From Todiramphus chloris collaris (lineage: Eukaryota; Chordata; Aves; Coraciiformes; Alcedinidae): 64,000 nt of DNA. The DNA is taken from the NCBI GenBank assembly GCA_025345505.1, contig JANVCC010000073.1, forward strand, positions 4,142,206-4,206,205. Reading direction: 5' to 3'. This document shows positions 12,741 through 24,800 of this stretch, in pieces (the stretch's first letter is position 1; every line of letters starts with the position of its first letter). The translations under genes were made by a program, and so were the position numbers. The notes under the pieces were generated by a model that did no database searches, was not told where the DNA came from, and saw nothing but the letters and a program-made list of their open reading frames with translations.

Positions 12741-12874
12741 CTGTCCGAAGAACTGAAGAAGATTGCAGGGAAGATGTTGGACTTGAGCTTCCTGACCGAG
12801 GAGGAGTATGAGAAGCTGATGAAGGTTCTGCAGAGAGATGCAGAGCTGAAGAAGAAGGATGGGGATCGCATCAG
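12741..12874 (+). CDS. SYTL2-like exon with start codon (SHD1)
   Basis: ATG at 12774 opens [11 protein letters not shown], the place where Slp proteins normally start, with A at -3. A tttc-poor but usable acceptor (cgcttcag) ends at 12740, so 12741-12773 would be 5' UTR in this exon. The frame stays open upstream without a better start, so the family-conserved Met was chosen. Donor AG/GTGAGC; the exon ends in phase 2 (residues 1-33). It encodes the first amphipathic helix of the Rab27-binding domain ([16 protein letters not shown]). Confidence 0.85.
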
Positions 12875-15800
12875 GTGAGCGAGCAGGATGGGAGCTTCCC
12901 CATGGGATCTTTGTAAAAAGAAATTCTTTTGGAGAGGAGTATGTGCGTGTGTGTGTGTGTGTTTGTGTGTGTGTGCACGCAGCAAGGGGAGATGCAGGCT
13001 GTTAGCAGTTCTGTCCCTTCTTGCTTAGATCCATGGACCTTTTCATTGCACCTTCTGCTTTCTCAGACATCCTGCTGTCGCTGCTGTCCTCTCTCTGCAA
13101 GGCTGCAGGGCTGGACTCTCATTTTGAGTTAATCAGTAGCCCTTGGAGACTCCGAGGGAAATCATCCCTTTCCTGCTCTGGGGAGGAAGATGCTGATTTC
13201 TTGGTGTCAGAGGTCCAAGCAGGGCAGTAGCTGAGACCTTGTTTTCCTTACTCAATAGCAGAGAAATCACACAGAGTGTTTTAAAATGGAACTTTACACC
13301 CCCACCTCTGCTTTGTGTCCCTCCAGTGCTCTTTGAGGTGGGTTTCTATGCAGCATCCATCATGCAGGCAGAGAGGGGCAGGGAGAGGCTACATGATCTG
13401 CCAAAGGCTTGCGGGGAGCCGTTTCGGAGCCAGGAATCTCAGTTCAGCTCACTTGCCACTGGCTGTCCTGGAGCTCAGGTCTGGTTGATCAGGATTGCTT
13501 GTTGCTGCTGTCACTTTTTAAATGCCAACCATTAGACCATCTGGGTTGACAGTATGCGCAAGGCTCCGGAAGCTGGCACCAAACTCACCACGGCAAGAAA
13601 TGAGTAGTTCAGTGAGTGTGGATGGCACTGTGCCAGCCTGGCCCGGTTGAGGATGCGAGTCTTCGACTTGCTGTTGAGCCAGAAAAGAGTAAGGCTGGTG
13701 TAGGAGGGATGTTCAAGGCTTCAAGGGGGAGTGGGTAGCTTTGCAGCAGGCTCTGGGGAGCCCACGTGCCCTGGCCTCTGCTCAAGGGGTGAGAGCTGGG
13801 GAAACAGAACCAGTGGTGGCATCCAAGCAGCAGCTTGGACTTGAGGTGTGTATCTGCATGCTCTTATGTCTCCTCTGAACTGAAACAAGGTTTCCAATCG
13901 GTTGTCTCTGGTTTTCGGTTTTTTTTTTTCTTTTTCTGAAATGCAGTAAAATTTCTGCTCTGCGGTGGAGGTTTGGAGAAAAGAGTGTTTGGATTATTTC
14001 AGTTTTGTTTCACTTCTCGTGGGTAGGTGTTGCACAGAAGGCTTTCATTTGGGAGTGAAGTGAGTTAGATCCTGACCAGGGCAGTGCCCAGTGCCCCTTG
14101 CTGGATACACACAGGAGGACCTTTGGTGCAAGTGTGGACATGTTTGGCTCCAACACAACCTGCCTGCTGGGCAAAATGAAGTCAATGGTATTACACTGAT
14201 CTGGTGTCAACAAGATTAAAACATGTTCCTACATCTCTGGCCCAGCACCTCGAGACTCTCATGGTGGCAGATGCAGCCCTGACCTAGGTGGGAGCCGTGC
14301 AGGTCCCTGGCTGTCTGTCTTGCTGGGGCCCCCAGCACTGCCTGCAGAGGCTTGAGCCCAGTTATCCCATACCTGCACCTTTCTGGCCTTTAGGCAGCTA
14401 AATGTGACCCCTCGAGGCTCCGTGGTCATCTGGGGGTTTGCCCCCTTTTCCTGCTGAGGACTGGACTGAGATGGGAGTTTCCTCTGGTCTCGCAGGGGCC
14501 CTGAGTTGTGGTGAGCTGTGGGAGGCAGTGCCAGCTGAAAGGCACCTCGTTCAGCAAGCTGTGGTGTAAAAACAATCACCAGAGGAGGGTAAAAGGTACA
14601 GGCTAGCAAACAGAGCACCGAGGGGTTCAGGTGCCAAAAACCAGCCTGGGTGTGCCCCAGAGTTCCAGTAGGAGACTGGGCTCAGGAAGGAGAGCTGACT
14701 GTTTGAGTGCCAAAGTCAGCGTGGAAGGAGGAGCAGGCAGAGGAGCAGGGGAGAATGCTGCAGGGACAGGCTTCTCCTCTAAATAACACGATTTATTTCC
14801 ACACTTTGCATCAGATATGATCCATAACGCTTTGCTGCTCATAAAGAGATTAATAGACAAATAAACCAGAGAAGTCCAAGACCTGCAAATAGCCCCACCC
14901 TTTCTGAAACCCTTCAGGCTGCGAAGCAAATGACAAATCTCCTGAGAGGTGACTGATTTGGATTTGTAAAATTGGGCAGAGGTGAAAGTCTGTGTTTGCA
15001 AGGTGCCAGTCAGATAAAGAATAAATCAGCTTTTGTTTTAAAGCTCGATTGGCCCTTGTGATTGCAGAGAATAATCTCAGGACCCTTCATAGTATCAGAG
15101 AGGTGAAGCAGACAGACAGTGTTATGAAGGTAGCTCAGGGGGAAGTCAAGACCTTGGAGATCTTTTTGACATGTGCTGTTCTCGTTGACTTTCAGGCGGA
15201 TACAAGCCTCCATCAAAGATGAGAAGAAGAAGAAGTTTGTGACAGGTGAATGGTTTTCAGAAGTGAAGGCAAAACGGTTTCAGGAAGATTTAGAGGGACC
15301 AGATCTACTTCGTGCTTCGATTAGAAGGAAAAAGGGCAAACTAGAAAGTAAGTAAAGTGAGCGTGCATCGTAACAAAACAAATTGCTGGACCAAAAAAAA
15401 AGTGGCCAAGTATGGGGGGCTCCCTGTAATGGGAGCCTGTTGGAGACCAATCTTTGTGTTGTGGTAAGGGACTTCTCAGCCAAGCTTTCAGTACTATAAA
15501 AACATACCCAATTATCAAAATCAGTCCCAAAGGAAAAATTATAGTGTGGCAGAGGACCAGGGCAAAAGCTGTTTACCAGCTATGTGCACTAAATGCCTTT
15601 ACCCACATCAGCTTTTCTACCAAAATGTCTGTTTGTCAGAGGTCACTGGTAACATTTCTTGCCATAGAAGCAAAAAGGGAAGAGGATAATGTATGGCAAT
15701 TTCTGGCATCAAACTGATAGGTCAAACACACACTCCCTGCCCCAGTTCCTGGAGTGGTCTGACAAAAGAGCCTTGGCATGGTGGGGCCAGTCACATCTCT

Positions 15801-18800
15801 GCGAAGGGAGGGGGTGCCTCTCTTCTCCTGGCTAATACTTGCCCACTTGAGAGGGTCCGTGCCTAGCTTTTTACATGGGAATAATTCCAAGGCACAATGT
15901 GGTTTTCAAAGGAAAAAGGGCTTTGAGACCAAGTCGGAATGGTAGCCAGGCCGCTGTGCCACAGCAAGGGTCTATCCGGGACCATGTGCTAATTTGAAGC
16001 AGATGTTTTGCGTGTTGTTTGACGTGCAGATGAGCTCTCATGGTGTTATGTAAAACAGGATAAATCAAATTTGTAGGCTCAGGGCAGAGCAGAGATGAGG
16101 TCAGTCCTATGTGAAACGAGCAGAGCTGTGCTTTGAGTCCAAACGTAACCAGCCTGGAGCTGGCACTTGGTCCTTAACATTTGTGCAAAGCGGAACTGGG
16201 GGTGATTCACATCCAGCCCCCACCATGAAGACTGGCCAGACAACACCACAGCAGGATGGTGAGACTGTAGCCCAGTCTCACACAACCTCTTGGATGATTT
16301 GTCAGAGTGGGTCATCCCAGATCCTCAGACGTGGTTGCTCTGGGAAGTCTGACAGACAGCTCTAAGCACAGTCTACCACAGTCCCTAGCACAAGGAGACT
16401 ATTAACTGGATGCTGTTCTTTTGCAGTAAAGGCTACTCTTGGATAAAGGGTTGTCTTCCATCTGTTCAAAGCTCAAGTGTCATCTCCACCAGTTCAGTTC
16501 AGGCCTCTTTCCTGGGCCCAGCTGCCCATTCCTTCTGTGGGGTAGCAGCAGTATAGATTGCTCCTTTGGTGGGCCTCGTTGGCCAGGATTTCTCTGTAAC
16601 ATTAATTGCCTGGGTTCAGTATACCCCTCTTAGCTCCACATTACTCAGGAACATTCTCAAAGCTAAATGCTGGCTGAGGACTTCACTAACTGAGAGCCTC
16701 ATTTTCTTTTTGCTTTTTACTTATCCTTGTCAGCTCTCGTATGTTAGCATAGATTCATTGGAGCCTCTGATGCAGAACTGGCCCATCATATTTCATATGA
16801 AGTTGCTTTTATCCCTGGTATTAAGGATTCACGATGTCATTAAATTTGCTATTTTATCGTCCCTCCAGAATGCTAAAACATACAAAACCTTTTCCAGCTC
16901 GACAGAGATGCCTGGCCATTTCTGCAGAGCACGCTCTCTGCTTTTTGAGGATGTGCATTTGTGCTCACACCGTCTTTGCAGGAAGAGGTGGATGGTTCAG
17001 CGTCCCCTTTGCTGGGGCCCAGGTCAGGCAAATGCTTGGTCACCTGCAGCCCAGCTAGAAGCCAGCAAGGGATTGGATTCTTCTGCCTGTTGCCTTTCCA
17101 GAGGCATCAGTGGCCTTAGCTTGCAGCCTATTGCAGGAAAGCAAAATTTTAAGTACCGCTGGGTTTAGATTTAACTTTTACTGAGATGTAGTCTAACATT
17201 ATGATCCAAAATCTCATTAACATAGCAGTAATATGCAAGTTATGTCTTCACATTACTTGATTTTTTTGCCTGCGCAGGAAAATACCCAGTGATCTTTTCT
17301 GGAGGAGGGTTTTGACTTTCAGATGGGATGGTTCTATGGATCCCTAGGGTCTTCACAGTTGGTATTGATCATAATAGAAAACACTAGTAATTGGCAGTAA
17401 TAGAAACGTATAAAATAGATACCCTATCTTTAGACTACAGCCTGCAGAGCAGCACAGATGGATGAATTTGGTGATAAGTTACTTCTCCTTGAGCTTGTGG
17501 GCAATGGATGGCAGCTAAAAATCTAAAAGGAGAGGAACCATTTTATCCACCCAGCGAGGCAAGTCAGCCCCCATGGCACGGTTAGTGGAGCTTTGCCCGA
17601 GCGTGGCGTAGCTTTGCTTTAGAGTGACAGGAAATGAGTAAAGCAGCTGAAGTGTTAGAGCAGGAATGGCTCTATACATATGTATATAAATATACGTATG
17701 GACAAGTTAAACTGGTCAGGCCACTAATGATTTCTGTTGGAATTTGCTTTTCATTCTGTCTCATTCTAAAGTCAGCAAGGGCATTTTGCTTGTCTTGATG
17801 GATTACAACGCGCTAATTGCCCATTTGTTTGTGGTTATAGAAGCCAGGTATGGCTGTGGTAGTGGCTGAGCCATTTTGAAGGGCAGTGATTTGGATGGGA
17901 GTAAGCAAACACCTCTGTCTGAGGTGGAAGTGTCAGTGAAGAGCAAATAGGACACAGTGCCTTTGGGAGTGAGGTGAGGGATGAATGCAGCCTTTGATTG
18001 TCAAGGTCTTTTCAACCACGACAGGCAGAGGGAAAACGTGAGAGCTCTGTGTTTGGTTCCAGTACTTCCAGAGCAACTACCTGCTGGCATCTCTCTCCCT
18101 TGGGTCTGGGACAGAAGAGGAGGACGTGGCTCAGTGTATAAATAAATGCTCCTGGGTGAGCCTTCCTGTGCCTGCACGTGGCATGGCCTGCATGTGCCCC
18201 CGGCTGTTCCGCAGCTCGTCTCTCCCAAAATGATACTCAGTGATGCTTTTGGCGCATCAGCGTTTACACAGACAAAGCAAAGTCCCTCTCTCAGAAATGT
18301 GCTCTCTAAAACTGCCTCGTTCTTACACAGCCAGACTCCTGTCTTCCAGCAGGAGCCACTCCCCAGCTTCCCTCTGCTGCAGAAACCCGGGGGCCACCCA
18401 GCTGCCATCTCATGCCCGTGCCAGACCCATGGTCCTCCTCCGAGCAGTGCCTGCCGCGGTCCCCTGGGGAGGAAGAGTTGGGACGGCAGCATTTTTCTCC
18501 ATGGGAATGCACAGGAAAGAGGGGGATGAAGATCCATCTTGGGATATCCCTGTTGCCTGCAGGCTGCCTGTGCTGATCCTGGATGGCACCACACGGGCAG
18601 CATTGGCATGACGTTGACAGCACAGCCCATGCGTAGGACTGCTCTCTCTCTTGGTGCAGTTTTCTAAGCAGTGAAGCCAAATTATTTCATGTCCCATCTG
18701 AATCCTTTGAGCCTCTGATTCTGTTGTGTTGTGTAATGAAATACATCCTAAAGAGATTTGGCAGGTTCTGTAACAGGCAGATTTACTCTTTAAAATAGAC

Positions 18801-21800
18801 CTAGCTGCATGTGAATAAATATGTGCAGTTCTTGGGGTTGTTCTGGAGAAGATAAGGCTCTGGAGAGTCCTTACTCTGTCCTTTCAGTACTTAAAGGGGG
18901 CCTATAAGAAAGATGGGGACAGACTTTTTAGCAGGGCCTGTTGTGACAGGACAAGGGGTGATGGTTTTATATTAAAAGAGAGGAGATTTAGATAGAAGGA
19001 CAAAATTTTTTGCAATGAGGTGATGAAACACTGGCCTAGGTTGCCCAGAGAGGTGGTCGCTGCCCCATCCCTGGGAGCCTTCCAGGTCAGGTTGGCTGGG
19101 GCTCTGAGCAACCTGCTCTAGTTGCAGATGTTGGGGGGTTGGACTGGATGGCCTTTAAAGGTTCCTTCCAACACAAAACGTTCTGTGACTCTATGATTTT
19201 GTTGACCAGACTAGTTTTTCATGGCTCTCTGAGAGTTTAATCCTTTTGGGTTTGCAGTAGCAAGAAAGCCTGTTTGCCAGCAAAATATCTAATGCAACTT
19301 TATACCCTGGCAGGCTGCTCTAAAGGTTACCATCTTCTCTTGTTTTCTTTCTTCAGGGTCGTTGAGAGCTTAGAAGACAGAGCCGAGTGTTGTGCCAGTA
19401 AAAATAACAGGGATCTCCTCATTAACTGCCTTGGCCTCCTCCTTTGTTTGCCAGGATCGGATGACTTTGAGTCAAAACAGGAAACGGTGGAATTTAAATC
19501 CTGGAACAGATTAACTTTATTGACAGCCACGGCAGCGTCCCGCGAAGCTTTCCAGTGGTGTGACGGCTGCTGGCAGGAGTCAGGCCTTAGGCCGGGGGGC
19601 CTGGAGGTGCCTCTGCTGTCTGGGGAGCGCGGGCGATGCTGCCCCGGGGCCACCCCCACCCAGGGGGGAGGTCAGGCAGAGCCCCCCGAGAGTCACCTCC
19701 TGTTAAACCCCATGGGTTTGTGCTGGGGGGACTCCTTCAGCGAGCCTTATCTTCCCCCGAACCAAACACACCAACGGTTGCAGGTTTAAATAAATGTAGC
19801 ATCTCAATTGTTATATTACAGATGAGGCCAACGAGCACATCCAGATGGGTCTGGAAGGCAGAGCTGCCCTGGGTCCTGCCCTCCCTGAGCTGGCTGCTGG
19901 CGCGGGAGAGGAGAGGTAACCGCCGCTGCTCCTGCAATGCTCTGCCTGCTGCTCTTCTAATGCAAACTGAATGCTACCCACTAAGTCCTGGTCTTTAACT
20001 GAGTTTCCAAAGCTGTATAAGTAATAGGTTATGTAGGATATTTTTAAAATCCTTTTTCCAGGAATTGTCAGAATATCAATACTCCCCTAATAACTAAGTG
20101 CTAATGTGCTTATCCCACAGAGGTCTTTTCCTGCATGATTTGATAAGGGGTCAATAAAATGGGATCTGTCTCTGCTGTCAGGATATTCTGGTTAGTTTTT
20201 CAAAGTAATTATGGTTTTATTTGTTTAATTTTTGCCATGGAGCAACACTAACAAAGTGAACTGTTTGAGGAAACTGCTCATTTCCTGCTGGTGCCAACCA
20301 CTGTGTCCAGTGCTCAGCACTCTCCATAAAGGCTTGGTAGGATTTCACGTTGTACTGACTGGGCAGAAACACCCTCTAAAAGCACTCCAATGAGCAAATC
20401 AGTGACCTCTCTAAGTATTCATGCACTATGGAGAAGCCATTAAAATATTCACATATTCATTTGTTGTTGCTCCATCTCATTTGCATTTTTTGCTCAGCAG
20501 AGTGAGGAATCATTCTTCACAGGTGGCAATTGCTCCACTTAAACATTACATATGGGCCTTGACAACACATCCAACCCTCCTGCAGCTGATCATTGGGCGT
20601 TGCTTAATGAAGGATCCACAGTTAACAAACCCAAGATGCTCCTGCTTTACTGGCACAGCAGTGGTCCTAATTATTTTTTGGGTGGTTGTTTAAATCCTGA
20701 AAATCTTGCTTTGTTTTTCTCACTCGACCCTATGCACAAAGCATTCTCATAAGAAATCTCATCAGCTTGACTGCTGTTCTCCACCCAGAGTGCAGCGACC
20801 ACTGGGCACTTCCAAAGGGGGTAGCAACACTCAAGTAAACAGCCTCTGATGTGTGTTTCTTCCATTTATTTACCAGGCAGTTAGTAATTAATTTATATTC
20901 CAAGCATGAAGATGTATATCCTGTACTATAGTTTTGCCCTAACTGTTGTTGTCATAATTGTTCCTGTAGTTTCTAAATCCTGCATCAATCTTGTTATGCC
21001 TTTGGCCTGAACTGGGAGGTGAGGCTTGTTACGTCCTGGGCCATAGCATGGAAACGCATCTCCCTCCCGCATGGCTCTTGGGCTCTTCTGGTCCTGCTGC
21101 TTCCCGGGTTCTTCCCTACGGTTTTGTCCCAGAAGGGACACTCTACCAGGCACAGCACTACCACTGATCTCCTTGCTCAGGCGTTTCTCCTGTCCCACAG
21201 ACCCAGCACGCCTGCCCTTGATACCGCAGAGGAGAGGAAAATCTTGCCAAAACCGAAGCCGAGACTTACTGCCCCGCTGTCTGCATCACACAAGGTAGCA
21301 GAGGCACAGCCTTTACACTTTGTTTCATTATTCCTTGGACCTTCACATAGTCTGTACCTACTGGTGATAGCTCTGCAGACTGCCTGCGTTGGTGACTCTG
21401 CTCAATGAAAAGACATTTTTCCAGCCTTGCCAGTTCATATATACTGATAGGGTTTGTTTTCCATTCAGAGATCCAGTATACAGGATGTCTCCTCAGAGAG
21501 TGACACTGGAACAAGTCTATTTGTGGCTACAACAAGCAGCTTGCATTTGCCTAGAAAAGGTAAGGGTTTTGTTCACTGAGCCATTGTTGGTTTTGTTACT
21601 CAACATCGAGCACTAAGAGACAAGATGCTTTTTTGTGCGTGTACAAATGAATAACAAAGAGTATTTCTTACCTTGGCTTGTAAGAATGGGCTGCCAACGT
21701 TTGTGTGAACTATGGCCAAGGCAGCAGGGACAAAGGGAAAAAAATCCAAAGACTAAAAGTTCTGCTTGTTCTCAGGATCTTTTAAACTGAGTGCTTGGCT

Positions 21801-24800
21801 CACAACTCCTTAACCCACAGATCCAAGCTACCTTTTCTTTTCCTGCCTTGTATTTTTGGTACTTAGCAAATAGCCAGCAGGAAAGCTGTCAAACTGAAAG
21901 CAAAGCTGCAAACAAATCCCCAGCTCACAGCAACAATTTAGAGCTCAGTGGACTTTTTTCCTGTGTCCTGTTGCAGAGAGAAGGGCTGGGGTTTTGAGGG
22001 CTTTCTTCAGATGGAAGGGGGCTTGCTAGAGTCTCAAAACGGGGAAGAATTAGAAACACATTGGAGGTTTTGAGAAACTCCCCCTGGCTTCCCTTTCAGC
22101 AGCTGCAGCACAGACCTTCCAGGGAAATGAGGTATGATGCAGTGGGACAGGCTGTGATCATCTGCTGTCGTTGTAGGTGGTGGAGTATCTCCGTTGCCCA
22201 GCAGCCTTTCAGAGGGCGCTGTGCCTCAGCCCAGCCACGCGGCTGGAGGAGAAGCTCTTGATGCAGCCGCTGGCACCACGGCAGTGGCGAAAACTCCACC
22301 CGAAGAAACTTATGCTCCCAGCAAGATACCAGTTAAGAGGAGACCGAGCAGAACTTTCTCCAGATCCGAGCAGTTTGTGGACCATGTGGGGCTGGCAGAG
22401 AACAGCCTTGCAAATAGAAAGCTGCTGGCAGGCCCCAAACCGCTGACCGCAGAGGGAGAAAGCAGCCAGGCTGGGAAGCAAGGCATGAACTATACGATCT
22501 CGTCGATGAGTAACAAAGAGGAGGATATCGGCCTCGACCGTGAACGCTTCAAGAACCTGAAGAACTTCTGGGAGAAGGGAGCAGACTCCGTGACAGTGGG
22601 AAACGTGCCGGAGGACCCGGGCTGGGTGGAGGCAGACGGCAGGCAGTTCAAGCTGTGCCGCTCACTCTCTGTGCAGTCCGCACAAGGCCAGAACAGTGAA
22701 GAAAAACCTGGTGCCTTCACCAAAAGCAGAACCCCCTACAAAAGGACAATAACCTTGTCTTCTAGCGAGGAAGAACCAAGCTATGTAGCCCCTGCAAGGA
22801 AGGGCTCGATTCCCATCATCCCTAGATCCACGTACGCCAAGAGCAAAGGCGGTCTGGTTACAAGAACTAACTCGCTGAGTGAAAGCAACGGGAAGCCACC
22901 AGTGCCAGAGGAAGAGAAGGCAGCACAGCGCTGCTCCAAGAAATCCAGATTGCCCGTGCGAGCGCCTTCCGTCAAAACCGAGTCTCCTACCAAAGAAGTG
23001 TCTGGCAGCACCTTGGAGCCAGAGGCGCCCACGGACGAGTTTATCGTGGCAAAAGAGCGCAAGCGCACGGCGAGTTCCCTGGCGAGCAGAGTGCAGATAC
23101 TGATCGAGCCCGTGCTTACAGATGGTGAAAACGATGATGAGAGAGAGGAAAGATCTGATCTGGGCACTCGTGACAACATGGAAGTAAATGGAGAGCTGCC
23201 TGAGGAGAAAGCGTCTGAGTTGTCAGACAAGCCCACACTGGGTGAACCAGCCAGAGAGAGAGAAGCTGCTCAGGGAATGGACTCATCTGTTTACTCAGGT
23301 ACTGAGGGCTGTCACCTCACCCTGTGAGATCCCTATAGAGTTGTCCCTAAGCCTGTTTTCTTCCCTAGCCCTTCAGCGTCTCGCACATTTTCTCCGTGTG
23401 TCCATGCACCCTGCATTGCAGTGTGTGCAGAGTTAGCATGTGTGGAATGCATGTAGCAAACAGCACTGGAAACAGATGTTGTGTAGCACGGTGCGAGTGC
23501 TGAAGGAGCAGTGCTATGTTCTCTTTGCCTTCCTCCCCACTGCCAGCTCTCGTGCCTTGTCTGCAAGCACCCCAGCTCAGGACAGCCCTCCATTTCCTTA
23601 GCACTACCTACTACAGGTCACAGGAAATGACTTTATTTTGCTCACCAGGAAGACTGCACTTTCTTCAAATGCAGGGCTGGGGGAATTCTTTGTGGTGGTA
23701 GAGATAAGTCTGACACAAACAGGAAAAAACCAAAATGTGAAGCAAAGTGTTTAATAAATCTGTTGGCCGTTAGGCTACCTCTGTATAGCTGCTGGCTGTC
23801 AGTGCTTACACGACATTTGGGGTCTTTTCCACGAGTGAATTTAGGTATTAAACTGCAACCAAAGCAGACTGAACACAGAGTCTGCTCTTTCTGGGTTCTG
23901 ATCCCATGTTCTCAGCCATGATGGTGTCAATAGTATCACTGCTTTGTCAGCCTCTTCCTCTGGATTTGATGGGCTCGTGTAGTGACTGTTACTATGAGCA
24001 GAAGTTACTGTTGATTGCAATTCATTTTATGTGTGGGCTCTGACTGCCCACAGCTTTGCTCTCTGCCAAGCAAAGACCTGGGAAGAGAGAAACCTTCTTT
24101 TCTCCTTTTTCCAAATTTCCTGCCCTCATGTACCTAGGTAAGACCTGCTTGAGAGGCTTTTCCAGAGACTCATCTGATTCTGGTTTTTAACTGGAATTTC
24201 TTGGCTTATTTGCTACCTTGTGTAACATTCCTATGAAAATCCTGAGTTGCATTTCAGCTAAACATAAGTGTTTCCCTTCTAGACCAGATAGTTCTTATAT
24301 TTCTCAGGTTTTTTGCATTATTACTACCTTCATTTCAGGATGATCTTAGCAGATGGCTGTGCTGCACTGGATGCCCTTTGCAAGTGCTGGTGTGTTTTAC
24401 AGACTGGATTAATCCAGTGTGTACATTTCCCATCACAGTGTGAAAAGGTTTTCTCAGGGAGAGACATCAAAGCACGCTGATGTTTTGAAAGCAGCCCTGT
24501 GTAATGTGACTGCAGTGTGCTCTAAGCAGAGTGAACAAGCCAGGACAGACACACACACGTGTGTGCTTGTTGACACACTGCCCATTTGCTTATTTATTTA
24601 CCGTGTTGATTTGGCTTTTCCTGTATTCCAGAGGAAGATGGGGATCATTCTCCTGCCTCTCAGGCATTGGCCCGAGCAAATAGCATTAATCTTGCAAAGA
24701 GCATGGTGAACATTTACACAACCACAGAGAGTGAGTAACATCTTTCTTTCTCCTTTTTGGTTTACGTTCATTGAAGATAATATATTATGCCCGAGTTCTG

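Larger units (their letters stand above)
12875..15195 (+). other. SYTL2-like intron after coding exon 1
   Basis: This 2.3-kb intron carries a TG repeat at its start and a SINE-like remnant near 13.3-13.5 kb. Nothing coding is seen. Confidence 0.75.

Noticed and set aside
19360-19789. Open plus-strand stretch after a good acceptor, possible SYTL2-like exon
   Set aside because: No matching donor, no Slp-like peptide, and the chain from exon 2 to exon 3 (19822) already fits in phase without it.
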